A stretch of DNA of 64,000 nt, taken from NCBI GenBank assembly GCA_002305165.1, contig DBQI01000015.1, positions 868 to 64,867 of the forward strand, given 5' to 3'. Positions 1-7,364 of the stretch are shown one piece after another; position 1 is the stretch's first letter, and every line of letters starts with the position of its first letter. The notes below the pieces were generated by a model. It ran no database searches. It was not told the DNA's origin and worked only from the letters and a program-made list of their open reading frames with translations. The position numbers and the translations under genes are program-made. The DNA is from Armatimonadetes bacterium UBA1398. GTDB taxonomy: Bacteria; Armatimonadota; Zipacnadia; UBA1398.

Positions 1-279
1 AGCGATGGACTACGCCCTGGCATGCCGGGTGGGTGCGGGTTAGGCCGTGAACTGCGCGGTGGCATGCCGGGTGGTCGCGGGCTAGGCCGTGAACTGCGCC
101 CTGGCGTGCCGGGTGGGTCGCGGGTTAGGCCGTGAACTGCGCGGTGGTGTGCCAGTTGGTTGCGAGTTGGGCCGTGAACTACGCCCTGGCATGCCAGTTC
201 GTAAGGTTGAGCGATGGACTACGCCCTGGCGTGCCGGGTGGTCGCGGGTTAGGCCGTGAACTACTCCCTGGCATGCCAG
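1..279. repeat. Diverged ~42-bp tandem repeat array
   Basis: About seven contiguous head-to-tail units. The anchor word gccgtgaact begins at 44, 86, 129, 171 and 253, and a variant gcgatggact begins at 2 and 211, so the spacing is 40-43 bp. Each unit also carries a ccctggcatgcc or cggtggcatgcc block and a gtcgcgggttag block. There are no unique spacers between units, and in-frame stops make a coding origin unlikely. The array starts at the window edge, so its full length is unknown. The interval 1-313 holds no convincing gene. Confidence 0.85.
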
Positions 280-313
280 TGGGCGCCTAGAGCAGGGGGC
301 GAGCGTTCCGACG

Positions 314-586
314 ATGGCTTTGGCGAGCGAGCTTCCAGTGGCCAGGTTTCACTACGTCTACATCCTCCGGAGCGAGTCCGAACCCGAACGGCACTACACA
401 GGCATCACCAGCAATCTCCGGAGCAGGCTCCAGGCCCATAACGCGGGGCTCTGTGAGCACACCGCCAAGTACCGACCGTGGGTGGTAGAGACCTCCATCA
501 TGTTCCGGTCCAAGGAGAAGGCGATCGCTTTCGAGCGCTACCTCAAGTCCCACTCAGGGCGGGCCTTCGCGACGAAGCACTTCTAG
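314..586 (+). CDS. GIY-YIG nuclease superfamily protein (UvrC-type single domain)
   Basis: This 90-residue protein is essentially one GIY-YIG domain, of the length usual for the small stand-alone (YhbQ/URI-like) members. The two signature strands are visible as YVYIL near residue 15 and HYTGI near residue 27, followed by the conserved R in NLRSRLQAHN and the C-terminal KSHSGRAFATKHF helix typical of the family. Stand-alone members are assumed to cleave DNA, but their physiological role is mostly unknown. It lies directly downstream of the tandem repeat array. The ATG at 314 has only a distant purine-rich stretch upstream, so the exact start is moderately certain. Confidence 0.85.
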   Translation: MALASELPVARFHYVYILRSESEPERHYTGITSNLRSRLQAHNAGLCEHTAKYRPWVVETSIMFRSKEKAIAFERYLKSHSGRAFATKHF

Positions 587-666
587 TGGTCGCGGCCTCG
601 CCGCGAACTGAGTCCGCCGACGGCGCGCTGAAGGACCTCGACCGCTCGCGGCGCACTTCCCCCACG

Positions 667-1356
667 GTGATCGCCGTGGACGAACTCCAACGGTTCCTCG
701 TAGATCGCGGGGCCTCCCTGGTCGGCGTCGCGGATCTCAGCGGCATCTCTCCCGAACCACGGCAGGGCCTGCCTCGTGGGGTAGCCGTCGCCGTGGCTCT
801 CGACCAGGAGATAGTCTCCGACATCCTGACCGGCCCGACGCTGGAGTACGCCGGCGAGTGCGAGCGGGCGAACGGCCTCCTCGATGAGCTCGCCGAGGCG
901 GCGGCCCGGTGGCTGCGGGACCTGGGGGCGACGGCGGCGCCCCTCCCCGCGACCTCGGGGGAGCTGGCCGCGGATCTCTCCACGCCGGCGCCGCACGAGA
1001 TCGTGGCGACCTTGGCGGGGCTGGGTTGGATCGGCCGCACGGGGCTGCTCGTAACGAAGCCCTTCGGCTCGGCGCTGCGGCTCGCGACGGTGCTCACGGA
1101 CGCGGACCTCCCCGTGGCCGCCCCGATGGATCGCTCCCTCTGCGGCGTGTGCGGCCTCTGCGTAAGCGCCTGCCCGGCACGAGCGGCGACGGGGGCCGAA
1201 TGGAGCCCCGGGATGCCGCGGGAGGAGCTTCTGGATGTGCGGAAGTGCCGCGAGGCGTGCCTCCGGGCCCGGGACCGCCTGGGGATCAGCCACGCGATCT
1301 GCGGCATCTGCATCACGGTGTGCCCCTGGACGCGGCGGTACCTGGAGGGGCGGTAG
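667..1356 (+). CDS. QueG-like 4Fe-4S protein (short epoxyqueuosine reductase paralogue)
   Basis: A 229-residue protein opening with DELQRFLVDRGASLVGVADLSGI, the way QueG-family proteins begin, and ending with two 4Fe-4S cysteine clusters: CGVCGLCVSACP around residue 157 and KCREAC followed by CGICITVCP near the C-terminus. GWIGRTGLLVTKPFGS in the middle also matches the family. It is much shorter than true QueG (over 300 residues) and lacks the C-terminal HEAT-like part, so tRNA epoxyqueuosine reduction is not assured; many anaerobes carry such short paralogues of unknown substrate. The start is uncertain: GTG at 667 is preferred because family similarity begins there, GTG 676 is possible, and an in-frame GTG at 586 touches the previous stop. 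No good SD is visible. Confidence 0.7.
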   Translation: MIAVDELQRFLVDRGASLVGVADLSGISPEPRQGLPRGVAVAVALDQEIVSDILTGPTLEYAGECERANGLLDELAEAAARWLRDLGATAAPLPATSGELAADLSTPAPHEIVATLAGLGWIGRTGLLVTKPFGSALRLATVLTDADLPVAAPMDRSLCGVCGLCVSACPARAATGAEWSPGMPREELLDVRKCREACLRARDRLGISHAICGICITVCPWTRRYLEGR

Positions 1357-1450
1357 GCCCGCGGAAGGGCGCCGCGCGCCCAGGGCGAAGGAGCTCCTGG
1401 CGGTCATAGGGCCGCACCAACCGCGCAAGGAGTGAGAGGGGAGCTGACCG

Positions 1451-2185
1451 GTGGGTCGCATCGATCGGAGGGACGCGCTGCGCAACATGGCCGCGGGAGC
1501 CGCGGCTGCGGGGGGCCTCGGCATCGCCGCGGACGCCCTGCGCGCACAAGAGTGGGAGGACCCGTGCAACCTGGGCTGGAACGGCAGCGAGTTCGTGCTG
1601 CCCGACCTGCCCTACGCCTACGACGCGCTCGAACCCCACTACGACGCCGAGACGGTGACACTGCATCACGATAAGCATCATGCGGGCTACGTGGCGGGGG
1701 CGAACGCGGCCCTGACGGCGCTGGCGGCGATTCGCGCGGGCGATCGGCCCGCGTCGGAGATCAAGCACTGGGAGCGCGAACTCGCCTTCCATGGCTCCGG
1801 CCACGTGCTCCACACGCTCTTCTGGCTCGGCATGACGCCCGGCGGCTCGGCCCCGACAGCGGAACTCGTGCGCGCCATCGATGCGAGCTTCGGCTCGGTG
1901 GAGGCGTGCCGGCAGCAGCTCACGGCTGCGACGGTAGCGGTGGAGGCGAGCGGCTGGGGCATCCTCGGCTACTTCCCCATGACGGACACTCTGATGATCC
2001 TGCAGGCGGAGAAGCATCAGGACCTGGCGGTGCAGGGAGTCATCCCGCTCATGGTCATCGACGTCTGGGAGCACGCCTACTACCTGAAGTACAAGAACGC
2101 TCGGGCCGATTTCGTGGCGGCGTGGTGGAACATCGCGAACTGGGAGTACGCCTCCCAGCGCTACGCCTCGGTTCGCAAGGCCTAG
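1451..2185 (+). CDS. Fe/Mn superoxide dismutase with Tat-type signal
   Basis: A 244-residue superoxide dismutase of the iron/manganese family, converting superoxide to hydrogen peroxide and oxygen. The N-terminus has twin arginines (R6-R7) followed by an Ala/Gly-rich hydrophobic stretch ending near AQ33, suggesting Tat export of a folded metalloenzyme. The four metal ligands are recognisable: H72 in TLHHDKHH, H121 in the HTLFW segment, and D204 and H208 in DVWEHAYY. Most family members are about 200 residues, so the excess is the leader. GTG at 1451 is supported by an aggggag SD. Whether it uses Fe or Mn cannot be judged by eye. It is 9 bp upstream of the SUMF1-sialidase gene and may be co-transcribed with it. 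Confidence 0.93.
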   Translation: MGRIDRRDALRNMAAGAAAAGGLGIAADALRAQEWEDPCNLGWNGSEFVLPDLPYAYDALEPHYDAETVTLHHDKHHAGYVAGANAALTALAAIRAGDRPASEIKHWERELAFHGSGHVLHTLFWLGMTPGGSAPTAELVRAIDASFGSVEACRQQLTAATVAVEASGWGILGYFPMTDTLMILQAEKHQDLAVQGVIPLMVIDVWEHAYYLKYKNARADFVAAWWNIANWEYASQRYASVRKA

Positions 2186-2193
2186 CGTCTCCC

Positions 2194-4248
2194 ATGGCAG
2201 GGCCTCTCCAGACAGCCGCACCTGTCGGCTGGCGCCCGGGGCGTGCTCGGCTGGCTCTGCTGTGCGTCGCATCCCTCTGGCTGGGAGGCCCCCTCGTGGC
2301 TCAGGAACCCATCACGAACAGCCTCGGCATGACGCTGATCCCCCTTCCGCCCGGCGAGTTCATCATGGGCAGCCGGGGGGACGCGTTGCCGGAGGCCGTC
2401 ACGACGCGGGCGCATCTGCGCCACGGTGACGTCGATGAGCGGCCCGCCCACCGCGTGACGCTATCGCAGCCGTTCCACATCGCGGCGACGGAGGTCACGA
2501 ACGCGGAGTACGAGGCCTATGACCCAGCCCATCGGGCCCTGCGGGGCAAGCAGGGGTTCTCGCGGGAGGATGACGAGGCCGCCGTGTTCGTCTCCTGGGA
2601 CGATGCAGTAGGGTTCTGCGAGTGGCTCTCAGAGCGCGAGGGCAGGCCCTACCGGCTGCCGACCGAGGCGGAGTGGGAGTATGCCTGCCGGGCGGGGACG
2701 ACGACGGCCTTCTGGACCGGTGACGCGTGGCCGGAGGCCTATGGCAAGAACCAGCGGCGCAGTTGGTACCCGGACCCGGAGCGGAGTTCCGCCGAGGACG
2801 TCGTGAGCCTCCGCGTGGCGCAGAGCCCTCCCAACCCGTGGGGCCTCTACGACACCCACGGAAACGTGGAGGAGTGGTGCCTGGACTGGTATGGCCCGTA
2901 CCCGGTGGGCGATCGGGTGAACCCCGTGGGGCCGGCGGAGGGCGAGTTCCGGGTGACGCGAGGCGGGAGCCACTCCACGGAGGCCTATTACCTCCGATCG
3001 GCCAACCGTCAGGGCGCCCTTCCAGGCGAGCGGAGCTGGTACATCGGCTTCCGAGTCGTCATGGGGGAACTGCCAGAACTCGATGCCGCGCCGGCCCAGC
3101 CCCTGCCGCTCCATCAGCGGGATGTGTCAGCGGCGCCACGCCCCGCCGAGCCCACGCCCGCGGAACCTTGGTTCGCGCCGCCCCTGCCGACCGTGCGCAT
3201 CCCCTCGGGGAGCATGGGGCCGCTGTGGTCGCAGCACAACCACGTGCCGGCGGTGGTCGAGTGCCCGAACGGCGATCTGCTCGCCGCATGGTATTCGTGC
3301 GTGGAGGAGGCCGGCCGGGAGACGAGCGTGGTCGCGAGCCGATTGCGCTTGGGGAGCGAGGCGTGGGAGCCGGCGGAGCTCATGTGGGACGCGCCGGACC
3401 GGACGGAGGAGTCGAACGCCTTCCTGAGGCTCGAGGACGGGCGGATCCTGCAGTGGATCTGCGTCTCGGCGGCGGCGACGTGGGGCAACTGCGTCATCGT
3501 CCAGCGGGTCTCGACGGACAGCGGGGCGACGTGGTCACCGGGCCGGATCGTTACCCCCGATCACGGCCTGCGGCATATGCCCATCGATAGCGCGATCCGG
3601 CACTCGTCGGGCGCTCTGCTGCTTCCCTGCGACGCGGTCACGGGCGGTGATGGAGGCACGGCGCTCCAGGTGAGCCATGACGAGGGCGCGACCTGGGCTG
3701 ACGCCGGCGGGACGATCGCGGGGATCCATGCCGGGGTGGTGGAGATCGCGGGCGGGAGCCTCTTGGCGCTGGGCCGCGGCGACACCATCGACGGTCGCAT
3801 GCCGCTCAGCGTCAGCCGGGACCTTGGGGCGACGTGGGAGTTCCGGGCGAGCCCGTTCCCGCCCATATCGGGTGGCCAGCGGCTGGCGCTCATCCGCCTG
3901 CGGGAGGGTCCTCTGTTCTTCGCGAGTTTCGCGGCTGGGGTGGAGGTCCCGGGGTTGGATGGGGAGCCGATCATCGGCTCGGGCCTCTTCGCCGCGCTCA
4001 GCGAGGATGACGGCGAGACCTGGCGCGTGGCGCGATTCATTACGGATGGGAGCGGCCGGGCCCTCGAGACGACGGATGGGGCGCCGTTCACGCTGAGTGA
4101 GACGGAGGCGGAGCCGCGGGGCTACCTGACGGCGATCCAGGACAGCGGTGGGACGATCCACCTCCTGAGCAGCCGCCAGCACTACCGCTTCAACCTGGCG
4201 TGGCTCACGGAGCGGCTGTCGGCCAGCGCCGCTCTCCACGGGGAGTGA
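2194..4248 (+). CDS. Secreted SUMF1 (FGE-sulfatase)-type domain fused to a sialidase-like BNR propeller
   Basis: A 684-residue protein with a signal peptide (RLALLCVASLWLGG, cleavage near LVAQ). Residues about 38-285 form a formylglycine-generating-enzyme/SUMF1-type domain: an opening GMTLIPLPPGEFIMGS, RLPTEAEWEYACRAG, GNVEEWCLDWYG and RVTRGGSH. A Pro/Ala-rich linker near 290-330 joins it to a six-bladed-propeller sialidase-like domain with four Asp-box motifs of the S-x-D-x-G-x-T-W type (STDSGATW, SHDEGATW, SRDLGATW, SEDDGETW). Both halves are separately common in carbohydrate-degrading bacteria; most bacterial SUMF1-like domains have no proven FGE activity. The start at ATG 2194 gives a complete signal peptide; a longer upstream frame overlaps the dismutase and is rejected. 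The substrate is unknown; a host or algal glycan is a guess. Confidence 0.85.
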   Translation: MAGPLQTAAPVGWRPGRARLALLCVASLWLGGPLVAQEPITNSLGMTLIPLPPGEFIMGSRGDALPEAVTTRAHLRHGDVDERPAHRVTLSQPFHIAATEVTNAEYEAYDPAHRALRGKQGFSREDDEAAVFVSWDDAVGFCEWLSEREGRPYRLPTEAEWEYACRAGTTTAFWTGDAWPEAYGKNQRRSWYPDPERSSAEDVVSLRVAQSPPNPWGLYDTHGNVEEWCLDWYGPYPVGDRVNPVGPAEGEFRVTRGGSHSTEAYYLRSANRQGALPGERSWYIGFRVVMGELPELDAAPAQPLPLHQRDVSAAPRPAEPTPAEPWFAPPLPTVRIPSGSMGPLWSQHNHVPAVVECPNGDLLAAWYSCVEEAGRETSVVASRLRLGSEAWEPAELMWDAPDRTEESNAFLRLEDGRILQWICVSAAATWGNCVIVQRVSTDSGATWSPGRIVTPDHGLRHMPIDSAIRHSSGALLLPCDAVTGGDGGTALQVSHDEGATWADAGGTIAGIHAGVVEIAGGSLLALGRGDTIDGRMPLSVSRDLGATWEFRASPFPPISGGQRLALIRLREGPLFFASFAAGVEVPGLDGEPIIGSGLFAALSEDDGETWRVARFITDGSGRALETTDGAPFTLSETEAEPRGYLTAIQDSGGTIHLLSSRQHYRFNLAWLTERLSASAALHGE

Positions 4249-4251
4249 CGT

Positions 4252-4285
4252 GGCAAGCGTCGGCGCCGGAATCGCGACGGTTGCC
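4252..4285. terminator. Hairpin between convergent genes
   Basis: ggcaagcgtc (4252-4261) pairs with gacggttgcc (4276-4285), ten positions with one mismatch, just after the plus-strand stop and before the minus-strand stop at 4306. There is no T-run on either side, so termination is inferred from position only. Confidence 0.4.
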
Positions 4286-4305
4286 GCGGCCCAGCCCAGC
4301 CCTTG

Positions 4306-4971
4306 TCAGCGGATCTCGAACTTGATCTCGGTTCGCCCGAGCACGATCACATCGCCATCCCGGAGCTTGGCGTTCTTGCCCTCGGCAAGCCGCTCGCCGT
4401 TCAAGAAGCTGCCATTTGTGGAGCCCAGGTCCTGGATCGTGAAGATGCCCATGAGGCACTGGATCTTGGCGTGCTGGGAGCTCACGTAGCGGTCGCCCGA
4501 CAGAACGATGCTGCACTTGGCGGAGCGTCCGAGCAGCACCTCTCCATGCTCGACGGTGATCTGGTCGCCATCGGGGAGATGGATGACTCCAATGCCGAGT
4601 TTGGGGCGTCCGCTGGCGTGGGCGGGACCGCGAAGGACGAGGCCGCAGACTCCGCAGAAGTGGTTGCCCGCGGCGTTCTTAGACCCGCAGGCGGGACAGA
4701 CCTGCTCCGCTTGTTCGTGCTGCGACTCGGCCTCTGGCGTGTGAGGCGCGGATGCGGCATGGCGCATTCGATGGCCCAGGGCCTGATCGTACTGGCGGCG
4801 AGACTGGGCGTCGGCCAGAGCCATGTACGCTTCCGTGATCCGGTCGAAGAGGGGCTTGTCATCAGCATTGCGTCGGACGAGGAGCCGATAGGCGTCGGTG
4901 ATCTCCTCGGATGTGGCGTCGGGAGTGACCCCCAGGATCTCATAGTAGGTCTGGTCGCTAGTCTCGCTCAT
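4306..4971 (-). CDS. J-like domain, zinc ribbon and FHA domain protein
   Basis: 221 residues. The first ~65 form a DnaJ-like helical unit (TYYEILGVTPDATSEEITDAYRLL ... ITEAYMALADAQSRRQYD), but the HPD loop needed to stimulate Hsp70 ATPase is replaced by NADD. A zinc ribbon follows with CPACG and CGVCG. The last ~95 residues are a forkhead-associated phosphothreonine-binding domain with GRS, SSQHAKI and GSTNGSFLNG. The expected role is a cytoplasmic signalling or scaffold protein recognising pThr peptides; partners are unknown. ATG at 4971 has a gggaggg SD; a longer upstream frame is possible but lacks an SD. It sits 53 bp downstream of the VWA gene on the same strand, so the two probably form an operon. 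Confidence 0.85.
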   Translation of the reverse strand: MSETSDQTYYEILGVTPDATSEEITDAYRLLVRRNADDKPLFDRITEAYMALADAQSRRQYDQALGHRMRHAASAPHTPEAESQHEQAEQVCPACGSKNAAGNHFCGVCGLVLRGPAHASGRPKLGIGVIHLPDGDQITVEHGEVLLGRSAKCSIVLSGDRYVSSQHAKIQCLMGIFTIQDLGSTNGSFLNGERLAEGKNAKLRDGDVIVLGRTEIKFEIR

Positions 4972-5024
4972 GATCTCCGTCCCTCCCCGTGAGGACGGCT
5001 CTGCGGCCGTACGCAAGCCCCGGC

Positions 5025-6227
5025 TCAGGGGGCTGGCCCGATCCTCACATCTAGGACGATCTCAGTCAGCCATTTGTTCGGCCCGGCGAGGGCGCCATCC
5101 CGGAACCGCGCGGCGGCCGCGTAGGCTCGATCGGCGAGATCTTGTCGGCCTCCCGCGGCGAAGGCGGCGCCGGCCCCCTCGATTCGCTCAGTCACCTGGC
5201 CCTGACTGAGGCGACGGGCGCGGATGTCTGCGATGGTGCGAGTGAGGATGCCTTCCCCACCACGGACGAGGCGAGCGGCGGTGACCTCTGCATCGGGCGG
5301 ACGCTCCTCAAGAACGTGGGGCCAGAAGGCGACGAGGGCTTGGGTGTCGAGGGTGACGGTCTCCCCCGAAGTCGGATCGCTTCCGGTGACGGCCACCGTG
5401 GCGACGACGTAGTCGCCCGCGGGTCGGGGCTCATGGCTGAGGGGTACGACCGCCTCGTAGCGGGAGCCTACGCGGATGTCCGGGAGTCGGGCATCCCACA
5501 TTCCGCCATCGTCTTGCAGGTTGTTCCACCGCAGACACCGGAGGCTCATGGTGGCGTCGGCGAGGGCCGCCTGATTGACGGCCTGGATGGCCTGTAGCAG
5601 TGCCTCGGCGGGGTCCTCCCGGGGCATCACGTACGCGTACCGCCCACCGGTGGACGCGGCCAAGCCTGCCAGGAGCTCCTCGTCGAACTCATCGCCCAAC
5701 CCCACCGTGGAGATGCTCACATGGGCCTCGCGCAGGGCGCGCAAGTGATCGGAGAAGCCGGTAACATCTCGGGGTCCGTGGCTCGGCGCGCCGTCGGAGA
5801 TGAGGATCAGGCGCCGGAGGGCGTGGTGCGCTTGGGCGGCTCGTAGTTGATCGAGGGCCGCCTCCAGTCCGGCGACGAGTCGAGTTGCCCCGCCGGCTCG
5901 CACGCGCCGCAGGGCCGTGGCGAGGGCATCACCGGCTCCGAGGGGAGCAAGGGGGCGGAGCACCCGGGCGCGGCTATCGAAGCCGATCAGGGCCACGCTG
6001 TCGGTAGGGGCGAGGTGGCTGACGGCTCGGAGGGTGCCTTCGACGGCGCACTCCAGGCGGGGCCCTTCCATGGAGCCGCTCGTATCGAGGAGTATCGCGA
6101 AGGCAAGGGGGAGGGTCCGGGGCGCGGTGGGCCCAGGCGCCTCGACGCGGAGGAGGAGGGCATTGTCGCTCGCCTCAACGGAGGGCCTGACCTCATGGAG
6201 CGGCGTGCAGGATAGAGCTAGGGCCAT
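5025..6227 (-). CDS. von Willebrand factor type A domain protein
   Basis: A 400-residue VWA protein. The MIDAS metal site is intact: DTSGS at residues 48-52, followed by GGATRL and ISDGAPSHGP. After the VWA domain (about 40-215) lies a beta-rich segment and a C-terminal helical part, an arrangement found in cytosolic YegL/VWA-with-beta-domain proteins. There is no clear signal peptide, although MALALSCTPL is short and hydrophobic. Proteins of this type often pair with FHA proteins and phosphatases or kinases; here the next gene encodes an FHA protein. A strong promoter (6266-6294) drives it divergently from the phoH operon. The exact function is unknown. Confidence 0.85.
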   Translation of the reverse strand: MALALSCTPLHEVRPSVEASDNALLLRVEAPGPTAPRTLPLAFAILLDTSGSMEGPRLECAVEGTLRAVSHLAPTDSVALIGFDSRARVLRPLAPLGAGDALATALRRVRAGGATRLVAGLEAALDQLRAAQAHHALRRLILISDGAPSHGPRDVTGFSDHLRALREAHVSISTVGLGDEFDEELLAGLAASTGGRYAYVMPREDPAEALLQAIQAVNQAALADATMSLRCLRWNNLQDDGGMWDARLPDIRVGSRYEAVVPLSHEPRPAGDYVVATVAVTGSDPTSGETVTLDTQALVAFWPHVLEERPPDAEVTAARLVRGGEGILTRTIADIRARRLSQGQVTERIEGAGAAFAAGGRQDLADRAYAAAARFRDGALAGPNKWLTEIVLDVRIGPAP

Positions 6228-6265
6228 GTAATGGCGTCCCTTCGCCCGCGTCCTTTGACACCCGC

Positions 6266-6294
6266 AGTGTAGGGAGGGAGCGGAGGTGGGTCAA
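6266..6294 (-). promoter_or_regulatory. Sigma70-type promoter of the VWA-FHA operon
   Basis: On the minus strand TTGACC (6294-6289), 17 bp, TACACT (6271-6266). Start codon of the VWA gene is 38 bp downstream of the -10 element. It mirrors the divergent phoH promoter 27 bp away. Confidence 0.7.
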
Positions 6295-6320
6295 CCGTGG
6301 CGCGCGGGCTGGGGGCCGAG

Positions 6321-6349
6321 TTGACGGGCCGTGGGGGCCTTCGTACACT
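6321..6349 (+). promoter_or_regulatory. Sigma70-type promoter of the phoH-7TM-HD-ybeY-dgkA operon
   Basis: TTGACG (6321-6326), 17 bp, TACACT (6344-6349). The phoH ATG follows 34 bp after the -10 element. Both divergent promoters use the same TACACT -10 and spacing. Confidence 0.75.
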
Positions 6350-6383
6350 CCCATTCGAGCGCAGCAACGCTACGGGGGACCCG

Positions 6384-7364
6384 ATGACGAAGTCGATCCA
6401 GCTCGCCACCGATGGCGAGGTCCGCGCGCTCCTCGGCGACGGGGACGAGGTCCTCAAGACCCTCAACGCGATGGCCTCTCCTCGAGTAACGGCGCGGGGC
6501 CAGGAGGTGCGCGTCGAGGGCGAGGGGCCGGAGCTGGATACCGTCTTCAGCCTACTGGAGAGTATGGTATCGGCAGTCCGAAAGGGCCACACTCTCACGG
6601 GCCCGGACGCCGAGTATCTTCTGCGGATGGCACTGGGCGGGGAGGTCCCCGTAGTGGAGCACCTCCTGGACAAGACCGTCCTAGTCACCGAGAAGGGCCG
6701 AAGGATTCGGCCCCGCACCCTTGGTCAGCTTCGCTACGTCGAGGCGATCGAGCGTCACGGTGTGACCTTCAGCATCGGGCCGGCGGGCACCGGCAAAACG
6801 TACCTGGCGATGGGCATGGCCGTGGCGTCCCTGGCCGCGAAGCAGTACGAGCGGCTGATCCTGAGTCGGCCCGCGGTCGAGGCCGGGGAGAGCCTGGGCT
6901 TCCTCCCCGGAGACCTGAGGGAGAAGGTCGATCCCTACCTTCGGCCACTCTACGATGCCCTCTACGACATGATGCGCATGGAGCGCGCCCAGAAAATGCT
7001 GGAGCGGGGCGCCATCGAGGTGGTGCCCCTGGCCTACATGCGGGGCCGTACCCTGAATGACGCCTTCATCATCCTCGATGAGGCTCAGAACACAACCGAA
7101 GCGCAGATGAAGATGTTCCTAACCCGTATGGGATACTCGTCGAAGATCGTTGTCACGGGCGACGTGACCCAGGTAGACCTGCCCGCGGGCAAGCGTTCGG
7201 GCCTCAAGCAGGCCAGGGAACTCCTGGGCGGTATCGACGGGATCGCACACATCGCGCTGGGTGACGAGGATGTGGTGCGCCATCCACTGGTGCGCCGGAT
7301 CATCCGCGCCTACGATCGCGCCGATGCGGAGCGGGGTGAGGAGTCCGATGCGGCCAGCGAATGA
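6384..7364 (+). CDS. phoH: PhoH family ATPase
   Basis: A 326-residue PhoH/PhoL protein. The P-loop GPAGTGKT is at 132-139 and the Walker B DEAQN at 232-236; SRPAVEAGESLGFLPGD and GDVTQVDLP are diagnostic of the family. PhoH ATPases are linked to RNA metabolism and ribosome-associated processes; the universal neighbourhood phoH-7TM-HD-ybeY supports an rRNA-processing setting. ATG 6384 is chosen because it follows the promoter with a gggggac SD; the in-frame ATG-less extension upstream runs through the promoter. It overlaps the next gene by 17 bp. Confidence 0.95.
   Translation: MTKSIQLATDGEVRALLGDGDEVLKTLNAMASPRVTARGQEVRVEGEGPELDTVFSLLESMVSAVRKGHTLTGPDAEYLLRMALGGEVPVVEHLLDKTVLVTEKGRRIRPRTLGQLRYVEAIERHGVTFSIGPAGTGKTYLAMGMAVASLAAKQYERLILSRPAVEAGESLGFLPGDLREKVDPYLRPLYDALYDMMRMERAQKMLERGAIEVVPLAYMRGRTLNDAFIILDEAQNTTEAQMKMFLTRMGYSSKIVVTGDVTQVDLPAGKRSGLKQARELLGGIDGIAHIALGDEDVVRHPLVRRIIRAYDRADAERGEESDAASE

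Noticed and set aside
1..279. CRISPR array
   Set aside because: Repeats are contiguous, 40-43 bp and diverged, with no unique spacers and no cas genes nearby.
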